From NCBI GenBank assembly GCA_947441325.1, contig CANETR010000088.1, forward strand, positions 1 through 7,365: 7,365 bases of DNA, written 5' to 3'. How positions within the stretch are numbered: position 1 is the first letter of the stretch; every line of letters starts with the position of its first letter. The position numbers were made by a program, and so were the translations under genes. The DNA is from Saprospiraceae bacterium. Its GTDB lineage: Bacteria > Bacteroidota > Bacteroidia > Chitinophagales > Saprospiraceae. The notes beneath the pieces are model-generated. The model did no database searches. It was not told the origin of the DNA and saw only the letters and a program-made list of their open reading frames with translations. Below, piece by piece: positions 1 through 6,081 of the stretch.

Positions 1-43
1 AAGATTTTTTAAGGACTTCGAGATTTGTATTTTGAGTGTTCAT
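1..43 (-). CDS. Possible 5' end of a gene running off the left edge
   Basis: Reading leftward from an ATG at 43-41 gives 14 open codons, MNTQNTNLEVLKKS, before the window ends. The composition (Asn, Gln, Lys, Leu) is plausible for a cytoplasmic N-terminus. The stretch upstream on the same strand (about 44-130) is rich in A, as leaders of Bacteroidota genes that start without a Shine-Dalgarno often are. No TAnnTTTG promoter box was found upstream. The fragment is too short to assign a family and may be chance. Confidence 0.3.
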   Translation of the reverse strand, partial: MNTQNTNLEVLKKS

Positions 44-135
44 GACTTTTATATTATTTGCTTTTCCCTTGTTTTTGTTTGTTATTAGTTGATGATTGTT
101 TTTTGTCATTTGTTACCGCTTCAATTATCTTTTAA

Positions 136-166
136 TAAAAAAAGGGCAACCTAAATCGGCGCCCTT
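136..166 (-). terminator. Rho-independent terminator of the small lipoprotein gene
   Basis: On the minus strand AAGGGC (166-161) can pair with GCCCTT (147-142) across a 13-nt loop, and a run of seven T (143-137 on that strand) follows. It begins 27 nt after the lipoprotein stop codon. The T-run lies only on the minus-strand 3' side, so it serves that gene and does not act on transcription from the left. Confidence 0.75.
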
Positions 167-192
167 GTCTGAGAAATATTTTTATGGTATGT

Positions 193-591
193 CTATGGTA
201 TCAGAAATCTGACAGATTGTTCCAATTTCTCAGTACAATCATGATTTTTACACAAAGAGGCTTTTAGCCTGAATGCCGTACCTGAAGGGTAAGAGGATAG
301 GTTTACATGTTCGCTGATCGTTTTCGTTTTCACATGATCGTGTCCAGACAAAGGGAAGGGTGCAATAGCTGCAGCACCAACACTATCTACAGTCAAACTT
401 ATTTCATATTCCTCGAGTTCATCGGGTGCCTCGAATTTAATTTCGATATGTGCGTCGGATGCATCTGTTACAGTTGATCCATCAGTAGGACTAATAAAAG
501 TAATTACGAAGTTCCCACTATCCTTTTTACAGGAAGAAAGCATAGCAATACCGATAACAGCAAACACAAATAAAAAAATAGTTTTAGGCAT
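193..591 (-). CDS. Small lipoprotein with His/Cys-rich, possibly metal-binding C-terminal half
   Basis: 132 residues. The N-terminus is a type II signal peptide: Lys3, a hydrophobic core at about 5-18, then lipobox LSSC with Cys21 as the lipidation site. The mature protein would be anchored in the cell envelope; the charged KKD after the Cys leaves inner-leaflet versus surface location open. Residues about 29-132 read as one beta-rich, Ig-like domain opening with ISPTDGSTV. Potential metal ligands cluster in the second half: GHDH (H84, H86), H95, and CKNHDC (C114, H117, C119). The overall pattern resembles small Bacteroidota lipoproteins of the DUF4625 kind, an impression from memory and not a profile match. 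It has its own promoter and terminator, and its promoter carries a palindromic operator shared with the divergent corA. There is no Shine-Dalgarno at the ATG, which is normal in this phylum. Function is unknown; metal binding is inference. Confidence 0.8.
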   Translation of the reverse strand: MPKTIFLFVFAVIGIAMLSSCKKDSGNFVITFISPTDGSTVTDASDAHIEIKFEAPDELEEYEISLTVDSVGAAAIAPFPLSGHDHVKTKTISEHVNLSSYPSGTAFRLKASLCKNHDCTEKLEQSVRFLIP

Positions 592-611
592 AAAATTAAA
601 GTTTAAAAGTT

Positions 612-624
612 CAACAACGTTGCA
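612..624. promoter_or_regulatory. Second (weaker) copy of the putative operator
   Basis: CAACAACGTTGCA matches 12 of 13 bases of 650-662 inside the perfect palindrome to its right. It contains the 8-bp palindrome CAACGTTG (615-622). Centre-to-centre distance between copies is 38 bp. It covers the last bases of the lipoprotein -7 box (623-630, minus) and the expected transcription start just beyond it, so a bound protein would block that promoter. Confidence 0.5.
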
Positions 625-652
625 AATATAGCTATTGTTTTATTATATGCAA
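623..652 (-). promoter_or_regulatory. Bacteroidota-type promoter of the lipoprotein gene
   Basis: On the minus strand the sequence reads TTG (652-650), 19 nt of spacer, then TATATTTG (630-623). This fits the Bacteroidota housekeeping sigma pattern of TTG at -33 and TAnnTTTG at -7. Transcription would start around 616-618, giving a leader of about 26 nt before the ATG at 591. Both elements overlap the palindromic repeats, which implies repression or another form of control. Confidence 0.75.
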
Positions 653-664
653 CAATGTTGCATA
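646..664. promoter_or_regulatory. Perfect 19-bp palindromic operator
   Basis: TATGCAACAATGTTGCATA has 9-bp perfectly complementary arms around one central base (655). It covers the -33 element of the lipoprotein promoter and the annotated ATG of corA (655-657), and its TTG at 658-660 is also a candidate -33 for corA. Size and symmetry suit a dimeric repressor. Metal sensors of the Fur/Zur family are one candidate given the neighbours, but no regulator gene is in the window and the binder cannot be named from sequence. Confidence 0.6.
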
Positions 665-1773
665 AAAAATCTTTTAGAGACATAGATTTGTTTAAAACAA
701 TACTTAAAGAACTCAACAAATATAATTTAAGCAATAATGGTTCTCAAATATTCATTTTTTTAGCATCTTTGGGGAATAAACCAAGCAATATGTTTTCCCT
801 GATAGAATATAACGAAGTGGATTGTAAGAGTACTGATGCCGATTTTGACACTCAGTCACCGCTTTTGAAGAAAATACCGGACAATCATGTGCAGTGGATC
901 GATATTGACATCTGCAACAACACGCTTGAGACGGAGAAGCTTTGCGAATTTTACGGATTACATAGCCTTACTGTTGAAGATATCATCAACCCCGGCCTAC
1001 TCCCCAAATTTGAAGCTTTCGATAATTATTTTTTTCTATCACTTAAAATGCTTCATGTCAATGACAAAGGCATCATTGTAATTGAACATATTAGTCTCGT
1101 TGTTGGCAAAGGTTATGTTTTGACCTTTCAGGAAATTCCCGGCGATGTTTTCGACGATGTAAGGGAACGTATTATTCATAGCAAAGGCTATCTGCGCAAA
1201 AGAAAATCCGATTATCTCTTTATCAGACTGTTGGATTCTATAATAGACAACTACGGTTTCACTCTTGAACATATCAGACAAAATATTGTAGAACTGGAAA
1301 GCTCGCTATTGGGTAAAAACTGGCGTAAGACCGATCTTTCTACTGAGGTACTTCACCTTAAAAAAGAGCTGAATATCATACGTGGGCACATAGCCCCACT
1401 TAGAGATATTCTGACTAAAATCAAGTCTGAAACGGATCATTTTTTTCAAAGAAGTTCTATTGCTTATCTCAACGACATTCAGGATCAGTCGAATTATCTG
1501 ATACATCATTTCGAAAATTTCAGGGAGATGATCAAAGACTTGATGGATTTGTACAATTCCAAAACGAGTAATGAACTGAATCAAATCATGAAAACGCTGA
1601 CCATCATTTCGGCCTTATTTATTCCGCTTACCTTTGTTGCTGGTTGGTATGGTATGAATTTTGAATACATGCCCGAACTGGAATGGCAATACAGCTACCC
1701 CACCCTAATTGCAATTATGCTGGTCACCTTTATTGTCATGTTTATTTACATGAAAAACAAGCGCTGGTTTTAA
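655..1773 (+). CDS. corA: CorA-type magnesium/cobalt (divalent cation) transporter
   Basis: Inner-membrane channel of the CorA (2-TM-GxN) family, which forms pentamers that conduct Mg2+ and often Co2+ or Ni2+. The cytoplasmic domain runs from about residue 46 (FSLIEYNE, then VQWIDID and LTVEDIINPGLLPKFE) into a long helical stalk at about 200-312. TM1 is about 313-332 and ends in the selectivity signature WYGMNF (G333-M334-N335). The external loop EYMPEL follows, then TM2 at about 347-366 and a basic KNKRWF tail. The YGMNFEYMPEL stretch is typical of the Thermotoga-like CorA branch and argues against the zinc exporter ZntB. At 372 residues it is full length. The start is uncertain. ATG 655 lies inside the palindromic operator. 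ATG 790 (Met46) suits the candidate promoter. However, residues 29-35 (GSQIFIF) resemble a segment seen before the core in other Bacteroidota CorA proteins, which favours the longer form. The next gene starts 12 bp downstream. Confidence 0.93.
   Translation: MLHKKSFRDIDLFKTILKELNKYNLSNNGSQIFIFLASLGNKPSNMFSLIEYNEVDCKSTDADFDTQSPLLKKIPDNHVQWIDIDICNNTLETEKLCEFYGLHSLTVEDIINPGLLPKFEAFDNYFFLSLKMLHVNDKGIIVIEHISLVVGKGYVLTFQEIPGDVFDDVRERIIHSKGYLRKRKSDYLFIRLLDSIIDNYGFTLEHIRQNIVELESSLLGKNWRKTDLSTEVLHLKKELNIIRGHIAPLRDILTKIKSETDHFFQRSSIAYLNDIQDQSNYLIHHFENFREMIKDLMDLYNSKTSNELNQIMKTLTIISALFIPLTFVAGWYGMNFEYMPELEWQYSYPTLIAIMLVTFIVMFIYMKNKRWF
658..690 (+). promoter_or_regulatory. Candidate promoter for corA and the downstream cluster
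   Basis: TTG at 658-660 and TAGATTTG at 683-690 match the Bacteroidota -33 and -7 elements, but the 22-nt spacer is longer than the usual 19-21. If this is the real promoter, transcription starts near 697, inside the longest corA reading frame, and translation would begin at the in-frame ATG at 790. No TAnnTTTG was found on this strand between 592 and 654. Confidence 0.4.
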
Positions 1774-1785
1774 GTTAAATATAAA

Positions 1786-2976
1786 ATGAAGATTCTTCAG
1801 CTCACCAAAAAATTTCCATTTCCGCTCAAGGACGGCGAAGCAATTGCTGTAACCTATATGGCTAAGGCATTGAATAGCCTGGGCGTGGAACTGACCCTGC
1901 TGAGCATGAATACCAGCAAACATCCTTTCGATATAAAAAGCCTGCCTGGCGACTTCAATCATTACAAAGGCATTCATTTGGTAGATATCGATAACAGAAT
2001 AAAGGTTTTGGATGCTTTCATGAATCTTTTTTCCAATAAATCTTACCATATCGAGCGTTTTGTCTCTCCCGAATTCGAAGAAAAACTAAAAACGCTGCTA
2101 CAATCCGAACATTTCGACATTGTGCAAATGGAAACACTTTATTTGGCACCTTATATCGAAACAGTCAGAAAATATTCCAAGGCCAAAATCTGTATGCGTT
2201 CGCACAATGTCGAGCACGAAATCTGGAAAAGAATAGCTGATAACATGGCCCTCGGTGCAAAAAAATGGTACCTTCAACTGCTTAGCAGCAGATTGGAAAA
2301 TTTTGAAATCAGCAGTTTGAATCAATATGACCTGATGGCGGCCATCACCCAAAGGGACCTGAATTTTTTTAAAAATCTGGGATTAAAAATCCCCTCTATT
2401 GTTGCTCCCATTGGGCTGGATTTAGAAAATTACAATTTAAAAAAACATAAGGCCGCTGCCGATTTTTGCTTCATAGGATCACTCGACTGGCTACCGAACA
2501 TAGAGGGTGTCAAATGGCTTATTGAAGATGTTTGGCCAAAAGTTATCGAAAAAAATCCTGCGGCCGAGTTTCATATTGCCGGCAGAAATAGCCCCGATTG
2601 GCTCAAAAACCTTCGCATAAAAGGCATAACAGTTCATGGAGAAGTTTCAGATGCTGTTGAATTCATTAGCAGTCATCAGTGCATGTTGGTACCTTTGCTA
2701 TCGGGTAGTGGAATGCGGGTAAAAATCCTGGAGGGAATGGCTATGGGCAGCCTCATAATAAGCACCACACTGGGATTGGAAGGAATTGCAGCAACTGCCG
2801 CTGAAGAAGTTTTAATAGCAGATTCGGCTGCCGATTTTGCAGAAGCCATTATTTCTGTTGCGAATGATTTTGAAAAGGCTTCAGCCATGGGTAAAAATGC
2901 GGCTATATTCATAAAACAGCATTTCGATAACCGACAAATTGCCAAAGAACTTTTGGAGGCTTACAATCAGCTTTAA
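1786..2976 (+). CDS. GT4-type glycosyltransferase (GT-B fold)
   Basis: 396 residues with a two-domain GT-B layout. The N-terminal acceptor domain starts MKILQLTKKFPFPLKDGEA and includes RSHNVEHEIW (138-147), typical of this group. The C-terminal nucleotide-sugar domain starts at about 225 with FIGSLDWLPN (229-238), a common family 4 motif. It continues through HIAGR (263-267) to SGSGMRVKILEGMAMG (306-321), where E316 is in the position of the conserved glutamate contacting the sugar nucleotide. No signal peptide or membrane segment is evident, so it should act at the cytoplasmic face of the membrane. Sugar and acceptor cannot be read from sequence; exopolysaccharide, lipopolysaccharide or glycolipid synthesis is likely. 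It sits 12 bp after corA and 13 bp before a second glycosyltransferase, so the two may act on the same glycan. Confidence 0.88.
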   Translation: MKILQLTKKFPFPLKDGEAIAVTYMAKALNSLGVELTLLSMNTSKHPFDIKSLPGDFNHYKGIHLVDIDNRIKVLDAFMNLFSNKSYHIERFVSPEFEEKLKTLLQSEHFDIVQMETLYLAPYIETVRKYSKAKICMRSHNVEHEIWKRIADNMALGAKKWYLQLLSSRLENFEISSLNQYDLMAAITQRDLNFFKNLGLKIPSIVAPIGLDLENYNLKKHKAAADFCFIGSLDWLPNIEGVKWLIEDVWPKVIEKNPAAEFHIAGRNSPDWLKNLRIKGITVHGEVSDAVEFISSHQCMLVPLLSGSGMRVKILEGMAMGSLIISTTLGLEGIAATAAEEVLIADSAADFAEAIISVANDFEKASAMGKNAAIFIKQHFDNRQIAKELLEAYNQL

Positions 2977-2989
2977 ACAAAACAACTGA

Positions 2990-4204
2990 ATGATTTTTAG
3001 CGCTATCATATTCTGGATTTCCTTAACTGCCTTATTCCATTCCTATCTGCTCTACCCGCTTATTCTCAAGCTGGCAGCTGCAGGAAAGAAAGCGCATGCT
3101 CCTGTATTTGATCGCAATGAATTGTTACCTGCCGTTTCAATCCTGATGTCGGCTTACAACGAAGAAAAAGTAATTGCCGATAAGCTCAATAGTATTCTGG
3201 CAAACAATTATCCTGCGGAAAAACTGAAAATCTTTATCGGTTCAGATTGTTCAAATGACCGGACAGATGAAATCATCCGCTCATTCGCCGAAAAACATCC
3301 AGAAATTATCAATTTTACAGCTTTCGATAAACGGCAGGGCAAGCCGATGATTATCAATCAGCTTTCGGAGCTGGCTTTTGCACAGCAAGCAAAATCGGAG
3401 CAACACATTCTTATTATTACAGATGCCAATGTTATGCTGGGTCCTGATACTATTTTTCAGCTCTGCAGACATTTTAAAGACAGGAAAATTGCTGTGGTGG
3501 ATTCCAACATTGTTAATCCCGATAACAAAGCTGGCAGCGGTATTGCCAAAAATGAAAAGCGTTACATATCGAGAGAAGTAATACTTAAACATTTGGAGGG
3601 CAAGGCCTGGGGCGCTATGATTGGCCCACTGGGCGGCTGCTATGCCATTCGTTCTACATATTTCACAGCAGTTCCAAAAGGTTTTCTGGTTGATGATTTT
3701 TATATTGCCATGAAAGCACTGCAAAAGGGCGGCAAGGCCATCAATGAATTGGAAGCTATCTGCTTTGAAGATGTGTCGAGTCGCATCAGTGAGGAATTTC
3801 GGAGAAAAACCCGCATCAGCAGCGGCAATTTTGCCAACCTTTCTGTTTTTTGGCCCTTACTGATGCCCTGGAAAGGCGCCATAGCCTTTGCCTTTTTGTC
3901 GCACAAGGTTTTGCGTTGGTTTGGACCCTTTTTTATCATTGCAGCCTTCATTGCGAATATCTTTCTGGCATTTAGCTTTGGGGCAAACTTATTTTATCAA
4001 ATTTTGTTTTTTACTCAAACATTCGGTCTCTTTGCAGTACCTTTGCTCGACTTTTTGACGGGATTACTGGGTCTGCATCTCGCTCCGTTTCGTTATATTA
4101 CTTACTTTCTGGCAATGAATGCAGCGCTGCTGAAAGGATTTTTTAATTACTTAAAAGGAGTTCGCAACAATGTCTGGCAACCCACACAACGAAACATCAA
4201 TTAG
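2990..4204 (+). CDS. Membrane-bound GT2-family glycosyltransferase
   Basis: 404 residues. An N-terminal membrane helix (about 3-28) is followed by a GT-A catalytic domain. Its nucleotide-binding start is [14 protein letters not shown] (48-61), with [11 protein letters not shown] (84-94) and the metal-binding DxD-like TDAN (D145). [11 protein letters not shown] (215-225), the acidic VDDF (D235-D236, likely catalytic base region) and RRKTR (271-275) come next. Two to four hydrophobic segments follow in about 284-390. This layout is typical of processive or polyprenyl-linked GT2 enzymes such as those making polysaccharides, but the product cannot be told here. It begins 13 bp after the GT4 gene, and its last 35 bp overlap the start of ribBA. 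The overlap seems genuine, since the C-terminal NNVWQPTQR looks like conserved protein and ribBA has a good ribosome binding site inside this gene. Confidence 0.88.
   Translation: MIFSAIIFWISLTALFHSYLLYPLILKLAAAGKKAHAPVFDRNELLPAVSILMSAYNEEKVIADKLNSILANNYPAEKLKIFIGSDCSNDRTDEIIRSFAEKHPEIINFTAFDKRQGKPMIINQLSELAFAQQAKSEQHILIITDANVMLGPDTIFQLCRHFKDRKIAVVDSNIVNPDNKAGSGIAKNEKRYISREVILKHLEGKAWGAMIGPLGGCYAIRSTYFTAVPKGFLVDDFYIAMKALQKGGKAINELEAICFEDVSSRISEEFRRKTRISSGNFANLSVFWPLLMPWKGAIAFAFLSHKVLRWFGPFFIIAAFIANIFLAFSFGANLFYQILFFTQTFGLFAVPLLDFLTGLLGLHLAPFRYITYFLAMNAALLKGFFNYLKGVRNNVWQPTQRNIN
4153..4160 (+). promoter_or_regulatory. Ribosome binding site that sets the ribBA start
   Basis: AAAAGGAG lies 9 nt before ATG 4170, inside the GT2 coding sequence. 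Shine-Dalgarno sequences are rare at other starts in this window, so this one supports ATG 4170 and suggests coupled translation of the 35-bp overlap. Confidence 0.65.
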
Positions 4205-5414
4205 AAATTTAGATACGATTGAAAGTGCAATCGAAGATATTAAAAACGGTAAGGTCATCATCGTAGTTGATGATGAAGACCGCGAAAATGAAGGCGACTT
4301 TATCTGTGCAGCCGATAAAATAACACCCGAAATTGTCAATTTTATGGCAACGCACGGCAGAGGACTCATCTGTACACCCATCACTGAAAAAAGAGCCCGT
4401 GAGTTGAATCTGCGCCCAATGGTGGAGAATAACAATTCGCATCACGAAACGGCTTTTACCGTATCGATAGATTTGGTAGGCTTTGGTTGCTCAACCGGAA
4501 TTTCTGCCTATGACCGTTCCACCGGAATAAAAAGATTGACAAGTCCCGAAGCTAGCTGGACCGACTATGCCCGTCCGGGTCATATTTTCCCGCTTATCGC
4601 TAAAGACGGTGGTGTATTGAGACGCACAGGGCATACAGAAGCTGCTGTCGATCTAGCCCGCATGGCGGGGCTTTATCCTGCAGGCGTTCTTGTTGAAATC
4701 CTCAACGAGGACGGCACTATGGCACGTGTGCCAGATTTGTTTAAAATTGCCGATAAATTCGGTCTTAAAATCATATCAATTGCCGATATGATTGAATACC
4801 GCATCAAGCATGAAAAACTCATCGACAGGCTTATCTCTGTTGATATGCCCACCGAATACGGACAATTCGAACTCATTGCCTTTCATGATAAAACTCGCGA
4901 CGAAACGCATCTGGCATTAAAAAAAGGTGATTGGAAAGAAGACGAACCTGTGCTGGTACGTGTGCATTCAAGCTGTCAGACCGGGGATATTCTAGGATCT
5001 CTTCGCTGCGATTGCGGACCACAGTTGCATGCAGCTATGAAAAGAATTGAGGAAGAAGGCCAAGGACTTTTGCTCTACATACAACAGGAAGGCCGCGGCA
5101 TTGGACTTTTGAACAAATTAAAGGCCTACAAACTTCAGGAACAGGGTTACGACACCGTCGAGGCCAATATTAAACTAGGTTTCAAAGCTGATCAGCGCGA
5201 TTATGGCATTGGTGCACAAATTCTACGCGACTTGAACATTAGTAAAATGCGCCTCATGACCAACAATCCCAAAAAACGGATTGGACTTGTAGGCTACGGT
5301 CTCGAAATTGTTGAAAATATAGAACTTGAAATCACTGCTAACGAACACAATGAGTTTTATCTGCTCACTAAGAGAGATAAAATGGGACATAATATTATGA
5401 AGGAGGAGAAATAA
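4170..5414 (+). CDS. ribBA: Bifunctional RibBA: DHBP synthase / GTP cyclohydrolase II
   Basis: Catalyses both entry reactions of riboflavin synthesis in the cytoplasm: ribulose 5-phosphate to 3,4-dihydroxy-2-butanone 4-phosphate, and GTP to the diaminopyrimidine precursor. The DHBP synthase half (about 14-212) has the acidic loop [11 protein letters not shown] (34-44), [13 protein letters not shown] (108-120), ARPGHIFPL (134-142) and [12 protein letters not shown] (152-163). The GTP cyclohydrolase II half (about 218-406) has VHSSCQTGD...RCDCG, with zinc ligands C269, C280 and C282. [12 protein letters not shown] (305-316), DTVEAN (328-333), RDYGIGAQ (343-350) and TNNPKK (364-369) follow. All expected motifs are intact and 414 residues is normal length. 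The first 13 residues are a short extra lead before LDTIESAI, where many homologues begin, but the ribosome binding site supports this start. No FMN riboswitch is seen upstream, as expected for a gene within an operon. Confidence 0.97.
   Translation: MSGNPHNETSIRNLDTIESAIEDIKNGKVIIVVDDEDRENEGDFICAADKITPEIVNFMATHGRGLICTPITEKRARELNLRPMVENNNSHHETAFTVSIDLVGFGCSTGISAYDRSTGIKRLTSPEASWTDYARPGHIFPLIAKDGGVLRRTGHTEAAVDLARMAGLYPAGVLVEILNEDGTMARVPDLFKIADKFGLKIISIADMIEYRIKHEKLIDRLISVDMPTEYGQFELIAFHDKTRDETHLALKKGDWKEDEPVLVRVHSSCQTGDILGSLRCDCGPQLHAAMKRIEEEGQGLLLYIQQEGRGIGLLNKLKAYKLQEQGYDTVEANIKLGFKADQRDYGIGAQILRDLNISKMRLMTNNPKKRIGLVGYGLEIVENIELEITANEHNEFYLLTKRDKMGHNIMKEEK
5400..5408 (+). promoter_or_regulatory. 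Ribosome binding site of the Uma2-family gene
   Basis: AAGGAGGAG lies in the last codons of ribBA. Its AGGAGG core ends 12 nt before ATG 5419, slightly long but usable spacing. It suggests translation coupled to ribBA termination at 5412-5414. Confidence 0.55.
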
Positions 5415-5418
5415 GGCT

Positions 5419-5979
5419 ATGTCTAATGCTTTGATTTATGAATTAGCCGACGGAAAACCCATTTACTATAATGGCTATAAGGATGTTTTAAATGGCAAAA
5501 AACCTATTGAAGCTTTATTAGGCAGCAGTTTTTTACAAGCAATTTTAATTGCCAGAATTGTAGCTTGGCTACATGAGCATTTTTCCGACAAATATCTTGT
5601 TCTGACCAGTGAATTAGGAATACAGATTGACCGGAACAATTGGAGATTAGCCGACATTGCCTTATTAGACAAATCATTGGCATCTAAAATTAAAACTCAG
5701 GAGAAATATATTAACGTTGCACCTGATTTTATAATCGAAATTGACACTAAAGCTGCCATTGATGAGGGAGGACAAATTGGGGGATTGGATTATTTTCAAA
5801 CTAAAACCGATACCCTACTGAATTTTGGCGTAAAAAAACTTGTATGGATATTCACTCAAAATCGTAAAATTTTGGTCGCCGAAAAGGGTAAGGCCTGGAT
5901 AATAGACAATTGGGATAATTTATCACTTGAATTAGAAGGAAAAAAATTGGATTTAAACAGCTTAATTGATGATATTTAG
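5419..5979 (+). CDS. Uma2-family putative PD-(D/E)XK endonuclease (DUF820)
   Basis: 186 residues, single domain. Features of the Uma2 (DUF820) restriction-like fold are visible: SSFLQAILIARIVAWL helix (36-51), SELGIQI with E65, RLADIALL with D79 in the position of the usual PD, and DFIIEIDTK (103-111) with E107 and K111 as the E-x-K part of the core. GVKKLVWIF (137-145) follows. The nuclease residues appear present, although the usual proline before D79 is alanine. It reads like a Bacteroidota branch of the family that starts with IYE...GKPIYYNGY. Biological role is unknown for most members; they are often found in many copies per genome. It starts 4 bp after ribBA. Four 60-base lines sampled by hand gave about 37% GC against about 45% in two ribBA lines, which hints at a separate origin but is a small sample. 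Confidence 0.82.
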   Translation: MSNALIYELADGKPIYYNGYKDVLNGKKPIEALLGSSFLQAILIARIVAWLHEHFSDKYLVLTSELGIQIDRNNWRLADIALLDKSLASKIKTQEKYINVAPDFIIEIDTKAAIDEGGQIGGLDYFQTKTDTLLNFGVKKLVWIFTQNRKILVAEKGKAWIIDNWDNLSLELEGKKLDLNSLIDDI

Positions 5980-6042
5980 CCAATAAAGCAGCTTTCTTTT
6001 TTTCTTGGTAAAGGGCTTTAGTCCATTATAACATCATATTTT

Positions 6043-6076
6043 AACCCTGTTGTACCTGCAGCAGGGTTTTATCTTT
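6043..6076 (+). terminator. Hairpin terminator after the corA-ribBA-Uma2 cluster
   Basis: AACCCTGTTG (6043-6052) pairs with CAGCAGGGTT (6059-6068) over all 10 positions, one of them a G-U wobble, with a 6-nt loop TACCTG. TTTTATCTTT follows on the plus strand. The T-run is on the plus-strand 3' side only. It sits just 5 nt before the ATG of the next gene (6082), an unusual position for a simple end-of-operon terminator. Confidence 0.75.
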
Positions 6077-6081
6077 AAAGC

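Noticed and set aside
44..135. Plus-strand near-promoter TATTATTTG at 52-60 and TATTTTG at 28-34
   Set aside because: The spacing between TA and TTTG is off by one in both, and no plus-strand gene follows.
655..1773. CorA homologue as the zinc exporter ZntB
   Set aside because: The YGMNFEYMPEL signature and sequence around it fit the Mg/Co CorA branch. The operator context alone is not enough to argue for zinc.
1705..2049. Minus-strand frame across the corA/GT4 junction
   Set aside because: No domain pattern and no promoter box; both sense genes are solid and only 12 bp apart.
3281..3724. Long minus-strand reading frame opposite the GT2 gene (147 codons)
   Set aside because: It lies wholly within a well-supported GT2 catalytic domain, has no recognisable family pattern and reads as a mirror of the sense codons.
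4060..4170. Possible FMN riboswitch upstream of ribBA
   Set aside because: The upstream bases are conserved GT2 coding sequence, and none of the conserved FMN aptamer segments was recognised.
5985..6004. AAAGCAGCTTT followed by a T-run as the terminator of the Uma2 gene
   Set aside because: The stem is at most 4 bp with a 3-nt loop and mostly A-T pairs. The hairpin at 6043-6068 is far stronger.
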